The notes under the pieces: model-generated
What the model saw: the letters and a program-made list of their open reading frames with translations, nothing else
What the model was told of the DNA's origin: nothing
Databases searched by the model: none
Position numbers and translations under genes: made by a program
Part shown: positions 6,546 through 13,177 of the stretch, one piece after another
Numbering within the stretch: the first letter of the stretch is position 1
Layout of the letters: each line of letters begins with the position of its first letter
From: a virus
DNA: 21,469 nt
Virus record (IMG/VR): IMGVR_UViG_3300048011_000679
Span: 1 to 21,469 of that record
Direction: 5' to 3' (one strand)

Positions 6546-6567
6546 CCCGCCCTTCGGGGCGGGTTTT
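6546..6567 (+). terminator. Intrinsic terminator with UUCG loop
   Basis: CCCGCCC (6546-6552) pairs perfectly with GGGCGGG (6557-6563) around a TTCG tetraloop, followed by four T residues. It begins nine bases after the SSB-like stop codon and separates the recombination module from the replication module. Read-through is plausible, since no promoter is evident in the 12 bases between it and the next start. Confidence 0.85.
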
Positions 6568-6579
6568 AAAACACTTACT

Positions 6580-7158
6580 ATGACAGAAGATAAAAAATAT
6601 AAAAGCTTAGAAATTATCGCCAAAATCATAGCTGACAAACACAACAAAACACCCGATTTTATATTCTTTGACACTCGTGTAAGAGAAATAATTGACCTAA
6701 GGTCTATGTTCTTTTACTTTGCAACAAGATACACAAGGCTAAGTTTGTCAGACATTGGAAAGTTTTCTCAATACATGGGCAGAGACAAACCTCATAATCA
6801 TGCATCAGTATTACATAATGCTAACAAAATATGCGACATGATTACTGTTGACAGAGAGCTCAGAGAGAAAATAAACGAGATAGAAAATGAAATCAAATAC
6901 TATGTAGATTATGACAGATATTGGTTTGACGCAATATCAAACTACAAAAAAATAATCGTACACCAAATACACAAAGAGCATGACTTGGATTTCATAACAA
7001 AGTTTTGCGACATAACAACCATATTACATGAAAACAAAGAGTTCTTGGGCATGACGGCAGATTTAGTCCAAGAAGAATTAAATAGAAAACTAAAACGAAT
7101 AAACGATGAAGGGATACATCAAACTACACAGGAGGATACTGGATTGGGAGTGGTATAA
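6580..7158 (+). CDS. Stand-alone DnaA domain IV-like DNA-binding protein
   Basis: The product has 192 residues. Residues 41-84 follow the DnaA C-terminal signature: an alpha-helical RSMFFYFATRYTRLSLSDIG, then GRDKPHNHASVLHNANKI, comparable to the family's SLpeIGraFGGRDHTTVLHAcrkI but with a few extra residues between Arg-Asp and the His. There is no AAA+ ATPase domain, so it could bind DnaA boxes or phage origin repeats without nucleotide switching. The rest is helical, with a Tyr-rich segment around 100-120. It heads the replication module and overlaps the next gene by 53 bases, an unusually long shared coding stretch. Likely roles are origin recognition or interference with host DnaA; which one is inference. 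Confidence 0.7.
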   Translation: MTEDKKYKSLEIIAKIIADKHNKTPDFIFFDTRVREIIDLRSMFFYFATRYTRLSLSDIGKFSQYMGRDKPHNHASVLHNANKICDMITVDRELREKINEIENEIKYYVDYDRYWFDAISNYKKIIVHQIHKEHDLDFITKFCDITTILHENKEFLGMTADLVQEELNRKLKRINDEGIHQTTQEDTGLGVV

Positions 7159-7852
7159 AGATTCCAATACAAAAAATATATTCATACATCTTCTACTAAA
7201 CGCTTGTTACGATAATTGCAGGTTTATGGGTAAATCCGTGAACAGGGGCGAGTATATAACGTCTTTATCAAGAATTTCATCTGACCTAGACATACCTGTT
7301 CGCCAAGTAAGAACGGCTATAAAAAGGCTCAAAGACACAGGCGAAATCGACACGCAAACGACAAACAAGTACACAAAGGTAACAATCTGTAACTATGAGA
7401 GTTATCAAGTAGAAGAGCCAAGAAAAAAGGTTAAAGCGACACGCAAACGACAAACAGTCGACACGCAAACGACAAACATAAATAAGAACATAATAAAACA
7501 AGAAAATAAAAATAATATGTTTTTAAAACAATGTCTATCTGATTCGTCATGGGCTGAGGTTGTGTGTATGCAAAACCAACTCACAAAAAATGCGTTGGAC
7601 AAACTACTGAATGCTTTTCACAATCATCTGATTATGACAGACGAGGTTAAGTTTAACATCAAAGACTTCAAGTCTCACTTTGTAAACTGGCTCAAGTATA
7701 ACAAAAATGTTACAATCAAAGACAATGGTCCATACAGATGGAAGTGGAAAGGACAAGTAATAAAAAGCGGTTCTATTGAAGAACTAGAAAAAGACAAAAG
7801 CTTTTTCGATAAGCCTGGTTTTGAATTTCAAATAATTAGCAATGGAAATTAA
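7106..7852 (+). CDS. Replication initiator, DnaD-like / phage O-like winged-helix protein
   Basis: The product has 248 residues. It opens GYIKLHRRILDWEWYKD, the conserved beginning of phage replication organiser proteins with a DnaD-type N-terminal winged helix, which fixes the start at 7106. The helix-turn-helix lies around 50-81 (YITSLSRISSDLDIPVRQVR), then a strand pair (TKVTICNYESYQ). Residues 109-145 are a polar linker rich in Thr, Gln, Asn and Lys; the DNA encoding it carries three perfect 20-bp repeats. The C-terminal part (about 146-240) is helical and may contact the helicase or a loader. Family role: bind the origin and bring in the helicase encoded next. It overlaps the primase-helicase gene by 11 bases. 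Confidence 0.8.
   Translation: MKGYIKLHRRILDWEWYKDSNTKNIFIHLLLNACYDNCRFMGKSVNRGEYITSLSRISSDLDIPVRQVRTAIKRLKDTGEIDTQTTNKYTKVTICNYESYQVEEPRKKVKATRKRQTVDTQTTNINKNIIKQENKNNMFLKQCLSDSSWAEVVCMQNQLTKNALDKLLNAFHNHLIMTDEVKFNIKDFKSHFVNWLKYNKNVTIKDNGPYRWKWKGQVIKSGSIEELEKDKSFFDKPGFEFQIISNGN
7348..7478. repeat. Three perfect 20-bp direct repeats (candidate origin iterons)
   Basis: CGACACGCAAACGACAAACA occurs without mismatch at 7348-7367, 7437-7456 and 7459-7478. Copies 2 and 3 are 22 bp apart, about two helical turns, and copy 1 is 89 bp upstream of copy 2. Copies 1 and 3 are read as DTQTTN, whereas copy 2 is read in another frame as ATRKRQT. The DNA sequence is therefore what is conserved, not the peptide. 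All lie in the linker-coding part of the initiator gene, like the iterons of lambda gene O. Confidence 0.9.
7479..7535. other. AT-rich tract next to iterons, candidate unwinding element of a replication origin
   Basis: Immediately after the third 20-bp repeat the sequence becomes strongly A/T-rich for about 55 bases, with A-runs on the plus strand (for example AAGAAAATAAAAATAATATG) before ordinary coding composition returns. Repeats for an initiator followed by an AT-rich duplex-unwinding element inside the initiator gene is the known lambdoid origin plan. The function here is inferred from that arrangement. Confidence 0.5.
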
Positions 7853-9608
7853 CGGATACAATATAAAAGACTACAACATATACAAGCTAGATACAAGAGC
7901 AAAGAAATCTACGTGCCCTGTTTGTTCAGAGGGTAGAAAGAAAAAATCTCAGAAATGCCTTATGCTTGATTGGGAACGTGGATTAGGTACTTGTCAGCAT
8001 TGCGGTGAAGTTTTGCAACTACACACATATGAAAAGGAAAAGTCTATTGACTATACATATACAAAGCCAAATGTAAAGAAAATAGAAAATTCTTTACACA
8101 TTAAAATAATTGATTGGTTTAAGAGCAGGGGTATTACAGATGCGACGTTAAGTAAGATGAACATAACGCAAGGCGTAGAATTTATGCCTCAAGTTGGAAA
8201 AGAAGTGAACGTAATAATGTTCAACTACTTTGTCAATGGAATACTTACAAACGTAAAGTATCGAGATGCACAGAAGAATTTTAAGCTATACAAGGGTGCT
8301 CAAAAGACATTCTATAACATAGACTCAATAAAAGACTCAGAAAAGTGTGTTATAGTAGAGGGAGAGATAGATGCGATGTCATTTGTTGAAGCAGGTATTG
8401 ACTACGTAGTAAGCGTTCCCAACGGTTTTACAGCAAAGGGACAGATAAATCTAGACTACCTAACGGATTTTTATCCCTACTTTGAAGATAAAACTCAGAT
8501 ATACATTTGCGTAGATAATGACGAGGCAGGGGAAAACGGCAAAAAAGAACTTATAAGAAGATTTGGCTCAGATAAAGTGTTTTTATGTGACCTCAAAGAT
8601 TGTAAGGACGCAAACGAGTACTTAATAAAGCACGGAAAGGAGGCTTTAAAAAGGGTTGTGCTTGATGCAATACCATGTCCAATAGAAAACGTGCTTAGAG
8701 TGTCTGATATGGCTTCAGACCTAGATGAATTTTATAAAAATGGAGTAAAAAATGGGTACAAGATTGGTTTGAGTAGTTTTGATGGAGTATTTTCAACATA
8801 CACAAAGCAATTTATAGTCGTAACAGGTTTTCCTTCGAGTGGAAAGTCAGATTTTGTTGACCAAATGACCATAGGATACAACATGATGTATGGATGGAAA
8901 ACAGCTTATGCCTCTACTGAAAACTACCCACAATACCTCCACGTCGATAAACTTGTGCGTAAGTTGTATGGCAGTACACCGAAGTATGAGGACACAAAAC
9001 AGAAAGATTGGAAAGAGTGTGTTGAGCATATAAACAAAAACTTCTTTTTTATTGATTACGAAGATGGGTTCGACCTAGACAGAGTTCTTAAAAAAGCAGA
9101 GGAGTTGGTTAAAAGAATGGGAATCAGATGTTTAGTTATCGACCCCTACAACAAGATAAGAGATAAAAACAACCTCAACGCAAGTATAACTGACTACACC
9201 AATGCCTACTTAAATAAAGTAGATACATTCTGTAAGAAACACGATGTGGTTTGTATACTAGTTGCACATCCAACTAAACCTCAAAACGATAAGGGAAAGC
9301 TTATTGAGCCAACATTTTATGATGTAAAAGGCGGAGGAGAGTTTTATGACATGAGTCCACATGGTATATTGGTTCATCGTGATTATGACAATGCGACTGT
9401 AAAAATAAAGGTTTTAAAGGTAAAGTTTGCAAACCTAGGTGAAAACCAAGCGCATGTAGACTACTGTTGGAATGTAAACAATGGTAGATACTCAGAGCTG
9501 AAAGACGGAAACCCAATATGGGATAACACAAATTGGATATCAACTAAAAACAATCCATACGAAATAACTAAAAGTTTGGATTTAGAATTTGAACAAATAA
9601 ATATATAA
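7842..9608 (+). CDS. Bifunctional DNA primase-helicase, T7 gp4-like
   Basis: The product has 588 residues, close to T7 gp4 (566). The N-terminal zinc-binding domain has C25/C28 and C51/C54. The TOPRIM primase core shows VEGEIDAMSF (about 171-180) and ICVDNDEAGENG (about 222-233) with the metal-binding acids. The RecA-like helicase domain has Walker A GFPSSGKSDF (about 327-336), Walker B CLVIDPYN (about 428-435), the VAHPTKP segment (about 470) and VKGGGEFYDMSPHGILVHRD near 493, as in DnaB-type helicases. It should synthesise primers and unwind the phage fork as a hexameric ring. It overlaps the initiator gene by 11 bases, consistent with direct loading by that protein. No polymerase is encoded in this window. 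Confidence 0.95.
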   Translation: MEINGYNIKDYNIYKLDTRAKKSTCPVCSEGRKKKSQKCLMLDWERGLGTCQHCGEVLQLHTYEKEKSIDYTYTKPNVKKIENSLHIKIIDWFKSRGITDATLSKMNITQGVEFMPQVGKEVNVIMFNYFVNGILTNVKYRDAQKNFKLYKGAQKTFYNIDSIKDSEKCVIVEGEIDAMSFVEAGIDYVVSVPNGFTAKGQINLDYLTDFYPYFEDKTQIYICVDNDEAGENGKKELIRRFGSDKVFLCDLKDCKDANEYLIKHGKEALKRVVLDAIPCPIENVLRVSDMASDLDEFYKNGVKNGYKIGLSSFDGVFSTYTKQFIVVTGFPSSGKSDFVDQMTIGYNMMYGWKTAYASTENYPQYLHVDKLVRKLYGSTPKYEDTKQKDWKECVEHINKNFFFIDYEDGFDLDRVLKKAEELVKRMGIRCLVIDPYNKIRDKNNLNASITDYTNAYLNKVDTFCKKHDVVCILVAHPTKPQNDKGKLIEPTFYDVKGGGEFYDMSPHGILVHRDYDNATVKIKVLKVKFANLGENQAHVDYCWNVNNGRYSELKDGNPIWDNTNWISTKNNPYEITKSLDLEFEQINI

Positions 9609-9610
9609 AT

Positions 9611-9958
9611 ATGAAAACACTTATTTTAAATTTTATCATGGTTACGGCAACAATATATCATGCCGACCCAAAACAATGTAATGCTGATTATTTGACAACA
9701 GCATCACTTAAAAAAATAAATTCACAATCACCTGGCTCACATAGATGGATAGCTGTTTCAAGAGATTTAGAGCCTCTTGGCTTTGTGTTTGGAGCGCAAG
9801 TATGTGTAGAAGGAGCAGGAGAGATGGATGGAATTTGGACAGTAGAGGATAGAATGAACAAACGATGGAAAAACCGCATAGACTTCTTAGTTGATTATGA
9901 TATTAAGGGTGGAAAGTGGGAAAACGTCACAATATCTTTGGTAAATGAGCTTGATTAG
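9611..9958 (+). CDS. RlpA/3D-type double-psi beta-barrel protein
   Basis: The product has 115 residues. VTATIYHADPKQC and TTAS near the start, IAVSRDL, the Gly-rich VCVEGAGEMDGIWTV, EDRMNKRWKNRIDF with its conserved Asp, and the final GGKWENVTI follow the strand order of RlpA-like and 3D-domain barrels, folds used by peptidoglycan lytic enzymes. The N-terminus MKTLILNFIM is hydrophobic, but only about ten residues precede the first barrel strand, too short for a standard signal peptide unless that strand is part of it. It may thus act in the cytoplasm or need another export route. It follows the helicase gene by two bases and overlaps the nuclease gene by 14. A cell-wall role is possible but unproven. 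Confidence 0.65.
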   Translation: MKTLILNFIMVTATIYHADPKQCNADYLTTASLKKINSQSPGSHRWIAVSRDLEPLGFVFGAQVCVEGAGEMDGIWTVEDRMNKRWKNRIDFLVDYDIKGGKWENVTISLVNELD

Positions 9959-10343
9959 AAACAGTAAAGAGGTTGTAAGAGCAATAGACTTTACAGGGGT
10001 ACAGAATGGCGTCATACATCCATCAGACATAGATGCTGTTTTAGAGTTTGACAATGATATTTTAATCTTGATAGAGGTGAAAAAGCGTGGAAACAAAATA
10101 CCAATCGGTCAAAAACTTCTACTTGAAAGAATATGCTCGTCATGGAGAACAAAACGTAGCGTTGTCTTAAAAGTGGAGTATGACGATACCTATCCACAAG
10201 ACCAAAACATACCATTAGATGGTTGTTATGTGACGGCATACTACCACAGATACAAGTGGGTTAATACAAGAGAGCCTTATTCTCTTAAAAATTTTTTAAA
10301 TTATTTAGGAGATAGATGGAATAATAAAAAGTGTAGGTTTTAA
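9945..10343 (+). CDS. PD-(D/E)XK nuclease-like phage protein
   Basis: The product has 132 residues. HPSDIDAVLEF followed by ILILIEVKKRG and then GQKLLLERI gives the D-(x)n-ExK arrangement and a following helix of the PD-(D/E)XK fold, similar to small phage nucleases found near replication genes (VRR-NUC or resolvase-like). The C-terminal part (VTAYYHRYKWV, LKNFLNYLGDRW) is aromatic-rich and probably completes the fold. Likely action is on branched or nicked DNA during replication or recombination; substrate unknown. It overlaps both neighbours, by 14 bases upstream and by one base (TAATG) downstream. Confidence 0.7.
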   Translation: MSLIRNSKEVVRAIDFTGVQNGVIHPSDIDAVLEFDNDILILIEVKKRGNKIPIGQKLLLERICSSWRTKRSVVLKVEYDDTYPQDQNIPLDGCYVTAYYHRYKWVNTREPYSLKNFLNYLGDRWNNKKCRF

Positions 10344-10558
10344 TGGAAGATAATGCAATGGTTGTTTGTACACGCAACAACATAAAAGTTTATCCAATTA
10401 TATATGACCTCAACCATCTTAAGATAGAAGTAGATTACGGTGGAAGAAAAAAACAAGGAGAAGAAATATACAATTGGAAGACACAACAAAAAGAATTACA
10501 AAATAAAATAATAGAATTATATGAAATCCTTGCCAGAAATATACAAAGTAGGAAATAG
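10343..10558 (+). CDS. Small protein of unknown function (71 aa)
   Basis: The start shares one base with the preceding stop (TAATG), suggesting coupled translation. The N-terminal half looks beta-rich (MVVCTRNNIKVYPIIYDL, LKIEVDY), and the C-terminal half is a charged helix (KTQQKELQNKIIELYEIL) with a coiled-coil pattern. No motif is recognised. The last 38 bases overlap the next gene. Confidence 0.65.
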   Translation: MEDNAMVVCTRNNIKVYPIIYDLNHLKIEVDYGGRKKQGEEIYNWKTQQKELQNKIIELYEILARNIQSRK

Positions 10559-10820
10559 GGAGTTTGTTTACGACCATAAGTCATTACAGTATGCTTTTAG
10601 TACATACCGCGGGTGTACTAACGAAGAGTTTTTAGAAAACATAGTAGATATACTACACTTCGCTGTATATATGTGTTGGCTAAAAGAAATACCAAGCGAT
10701 GAGTGTTTAGCAGATGATGGAATTATACATGAGTTAGTGCATCTTCTTCAAGAAAACACTATAAAACATAGTAATTTAGAAAATATAAGGAAAAAATTTA
10801 ACAAAACTTTGACTATTTAA
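10521..10820 (+). CDS. Small helical protein of unknown function (99 aa)
   Basis: The product begins MKSLPEIYKVGNREFVYD and has several helices, among them EEFLENIVDILHFAVYMCWL, which is amphipathic rather than a clear membrane segment, and GIIHELVHLLQE. The HELVH stretch matches the letters of a zinc protease HExxH motif, but the protein is small and lacks further metallopeptidase features, so I do not assign that activity. It overlaps the previous gene by 38 bases and is followed by a promoter candidate. Confidence 0.65.
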   Translation: MKSLPEIYKVGNREFVYDHKSLQYAFSTYRGCTNEEFLENIVDILHFAVYMCWLKEIPSDECLADDGIIHELVHLLQENTIKHSNLENIRKKFNKTLTI

Positions 10821-10839
10821 ATTTTTTTTTATACATTTA
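10808..10839 (+). promoter_or_regulatory. Bacteroidota-type promoter before the MazG-like gene
   Basis: TTTG at 10808-10811 is followed after 20 bases by TACATTTA (10832-10839), one base from the TAnnTTTG consensus. A T-run (10822-10830) lies in the spacer. The start of transcription would be about 10846, leaving a short leader to the ATG at 10860. This is one of the few gaps in the right-hand gene series. Confidence 0.5.
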
Positions 10840-10859
10840 CTAAAATCAATGTTTAGGAA

Positions 10860-11405
10860 ATGTTTGACTCTATAGTAGAATCAGTAAAAAACAAGTACAC
10901 GGACAGGAGTATTAAGGGTATTGAAAAGTACAATACCACCCTTGCTGACAACATGAAGGACCACTTCTTGAAACACCTTCAAGAAGAGCTAATGGATGCT
11001 ACTTTGTATATTGAGAAAGAGCTTACTATACAGGACAGAAAACTAAACATGGTTTCTGAGTTTAATAAAACTTATGAAATCCCAATAAGGAAAACACCTT
11101 CTAAAATTCATAAGGATGAGTACTCGTTAAACTACAGGCTAATGCTTGAGGAGCTTGACGAATACTTAGTTGCGTGTGAAGACGAAGACATGGTAGAGAT
11201 AGCCGATGCTGTTGTAGATATGATGTATATATTATATGGAATTATATTGAGACACGGGCTATCTACCGTTATATTCGATATGTTTGAGGAGGTGCATAAA
11301 TCAAATATGAGTAAACTAGAAAATGGTAAGGTTCTCAGGCGCACTGACGGCAAAATCATGAAGGGCTCTGAATATTTCAAACCAAACCTAAAGCAGTTTT
11401 TATAG
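10860..11405 (+). CDS. MazG-like nucleotide pyrophosphohydrolase with two helical units
   Basis: The product has 181 residues. The C-terminal unit (about 90-150) has the all-alpha NTP pyrophosphohydrolase pattern: E97-E98-x-x-E101 (LEELDEYL), then E113-x-x-D116 (EIADAVVD) and D120, followed by YILYGIILRHGL and the tail EVHKSNMSKLENGK with GKIMKG, familiar from phage MazG and HisE-like enzymes. The N-terminal unit (about 12-55) contains a second, similar helix, LQEELMDATLYIEK, preceded by GIEKYNTTL, resembling another phage-associated domain of this kind. The expected reaction is hydrolysis of (d)NTPs to monophosphates, either cleaning the nucleotide pool or lowering alarmone-type signals during infection. 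It probably starts a new transcript. Confidence 0.8.
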   Translation: MFDSIVESVKNKYTDRSIKGIEKYNTTLADNMKDHFLKHLQEELMDATLYIEKELTIQDRKLNMVSEFNKTYEIPIRKTPSKIHKDEYSLNYRLMLEELDEYLVACEDEDMVEIADAVVDMMYILYGIILRHGLSTVIFDMFEEVHKSNMSKLENGKVLRRTDGKIMKGSEYFKPNLKQFL

Positions 11406-11406
11406 T

Positions 11407-11643
11407 ATGGAACAAACAACAAATTATATAGAAAAGGTACTAGGTTATAAGACCTGGACTGACAAAAGAAAAGTAGATGCTTTGCTTGAGTATGACTGTA
11501 ATATGTATACAAACTTAGGGTCAGACTCCACCAAGACACAGGTGCAAGATGTAAAAAAGAAATCAAGAGCTATATACAGAGCTATATCAAAAATAGATTC
11601 TTCAGATGGCAAAAAGCTATTGTACCACATGGATAAAGACTAA
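11407..11643 (+). CDS. Small conserved-looking protein of unknown function (78 aa)
   Basis: The product is soluble and helical, with the segment WTDKRKVDALLEYDCNMYT followed by a basic helix (KKKSRAIYRAISK). The Cys-Asn-Met-Tyr-Thr wording is one I associate with small phage proteins of unknown function near MazG-like genes, but I cannot name a family. It starts two bases after the MazG-like stop codon and ends one base before the next start, so the genes are probably translated together. Confidence 0.7.
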   Translation: MEQTTNYIEKVLGYKTWTDKRKVDALLEYDCNMYTNLGSDSTKTQVQDVKKKSRAIYRAISKIDSSDGKKLLYHMDKD

Positions 11644-11644
11644 A

Positions 11645-11815
11645 ATGGAATCAACACCTCGCCAGAAATACTTAACATCAACTTTTGATAGAATGCACGA
11701 TAAACTAAATAATGCATTTGAGTATGTTTTTGACGGCGATTTTGAAGACTGTAAAAACACCGTGAACTCCCTGATTTATGACCTTCGACAACTTAAAAAA
11801 TCAATGGAACCATGA
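11645..11815 (+). CDS. Small helical protein of unknown function (56 aa)
   Basis: The ATG at 11645 is preferred because it follows the previous stop by one base; an in-frame ATG at 11606 would overlap the previous gene by 38 bases and add a low-quality extension. The peptide, with FDRMHDKLNNAFEYVFDGDF and SLIYDLRQLKKS, is amphipathic and helical. Its stop overlaps the phosphoesterase start as ATGA. It may be a small partner of one of its neighbours, but nothing shows this. Confidence 0.65.
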   Translation: MESTPRQKYLTSTFDRMHDKLNNAFEYVFDGDFEDCKNTVNSLIYDLRQLKKSMEP

Positions 11816-12909
11816 AGAAACGAGTTTATCTAACAGACGACGAAGCCAAAGCACTCGGTATTCGACCAAAAAAACCTCAACCAGGAAGAACTAAGTTCCG
11901 ATGTTTTCTTGACCAGCAACAACAAATGGAGCTGAACAAGGTTAGGCATAGCGGAGTCTATGAATATTGTAAGCAAAGAGGAATAGACTTCTCATCTGTA
12001 AAAGAGTATTGGGATAAAACCAAAGAGTACTCTGTTAAAGTAAGACCTGATGTAATATCATACAACGATATATCTAAAAGGATTATTGAGCAGATGGACA
12101 ATCACTCTCCGTCTTATCATCCAATCGAAAGACAAAAGCAAACAAACCCCCATCTACTTGTTTTAGACCCAGCAGATGTGCATATTGGAAAGTTAGCTAC
12201 AAGTTTCGAGACAGGTGAAGATTACAACCAACAGATAGCAGTTAAGAGAGTAAAGCAGGGTATAAAAGGAATACTGAGCAAGGCTTCAGGGTTTAATATA
12301 GAAAGAATACTATTGATTATAGGAAACGACATATTACATATAGATACACCGAGGAGAACGACTACAAGCGGAACTCCACAGGATACAGATGGTATGTGGT
12401 ATGAAAACTTTTTGAATGCTAAAAAACTTTACGTAGATGTTATAGAAAGCTTACTGACTGTATCTGATGTTCATGTAACATACAATCCATCAAATCACGA
12501 TTACACAAACGGATTCTTTTTAGCTGACGTTATATCATCTTGGTTTAGAAAGTGCGAAAACGTAACTTTTGACGTTAGTATAAAGCATAGAAAATATTTT
12601 AGCTATGGTCAAAACCTTATAGGTACGACTCATGGAGACGGAGCAAAAGTACAGGACTTACCTCTACTAATGGCTGTTGAAGCAAATAAAGAGTGGAGTA
12701 AATCAAAACACAGATATGTGTACACACACCACGTTCATCACAAGAACGCAAAAGATTACGCAGGGGTTACAGTAGAGAGTTTACGAAGTCCCTCAGGAAC
12801 AGATTCTTGGCATCACAGAAATGGATACCAACACAATCCGAAAGCGGTTGAAGGGTTTTTACACCACCCGAAGTTCGGACAAGTAGCAAGATTAACACAT
12901 ATATTTTAG
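11812..12909 (+). CDS. Calcineurin-like metallophosphoesterase
   Basis: The product has 365 residues. Residues 1-110 are a basic N-terminal region with a small helical unit (VRHSGVYEYCKQRGIDFSSV) that may bind DNA. The catalytic domain then shows the family blocks in order: D122-x-H124 (DPADVHIGK), GND at 171-173 (IIGNDILHID), NHD at 228-230 (PSNHDY), H274-G-D (GTTHGDG) and the THHVHH block (305-310). These ligate two metals and hydrolyse phosphomonoesters or diesters. Phage versions are found in replication regions; a nuclease, nucleotidase or phosphatase activity is possible. All metal-binding positions are present, so an active enzyme is expected. Translation is coupled to the upstream gene by ATGA. 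Confidence 0.88.
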   Translation: MKKRVYLTDDEAKALGIRPKKPQPGRTKFRCFLDQQQQMELNKVRHSGVYEYCKQRGIDFSSVKEYWDKTKEYSVKVRPDVISYNDISKRIIEQMDNHSPSYHPIERQKQTNPHLLVLDPADVHIGKLATSFETGEDYNQQIAVKRVKQGIKGILSKASGFNIERILLIIGNDILHIDTPRRTTTSGTPQDTDGMWYENFLNAKKLYVDVIESLLTVSDVHVTYNPSNHDYTNGFFLADVISSWFRKCENVTFDVSIKHRKYFSYGQNLIGTTHGDGAKVQDLPLLMAVEANKEWSKSKHRYVYTHHVHHKNAKDYAGVTVESLRSPSGTDSWHHRNGYQHNPKAVEGFLHHPKFGQVARLTHIF

Positions 12910-12911
12910 TT

Positions 12912-13082
12912 ATGGATTGGTATATGCTTTCTTTTACGTTTAGATGGCCTCACGAGGGTATGGTTTTAGGGTTTGAACTCTTTGACCCATCCGATGAGCA
13001 GCCATACAGTACGATGCGTTTTCACTTTTTGTTGGTAACTTTGAACTTTGAATTTGGTGACGGAGAACATCCTTTTGGATAA
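12912..13082 (+). CDS. Small beta-rich phage protein of unknown function (56 aa)
   Basis: The ATG follows the phosphoesterase stop by two bases and the frame ends TAA at 13080-13082. The peptide contains FTFRWPHEGMVLGFELF and FHFLLVTLNFEFG, two strand-rich halves joined by a polar turn. The Trp-Pro-His-Glu-Gly wording is one I associate with small phage proteins of unknown function. Codons, aromatic content and position support a real gene, and it removes what would otherwise be a 316-base gap. It is the last gene before a terminator. Confidence 0.75.
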   Translation: MDWYMLSFTFRWPHEGMVLGFELFDPSDEQPYSTMRFHFLLVTLNFEFGDGEHPFG

Positions 13083-13177
13083 TTTTCGTTATATTTGCTA
13101 TAACAAAGATTTTTTTTGACACCCTAACCAACTATTGTCATTAGTTTTCTATTCTTTGTTATTTGTTTTCATAAGAG

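Noticed and set aside
6580-7852. The DnaA-like and initiator frames as one frameshifted gene
   Set aside because: Each frame begins with its own start and carries its own family signature, and both continue well beyond the overlap.
10720-10760. HELVH in the 99-residue protein as a zinc protease motif
   Set aside because: The protein is under 100 residues, has no third metal ligand pattern or fold match, and the motif can arise by chance in a His-rich helix.
13090-13097. TATATTTG as a promoter for the genes at 13232
   Set aside because: It matches the -7 consensus, but the nearest upstream TTTG is only 12 bases away and a strong terminator lies between it and the gene; kept only as a remark.
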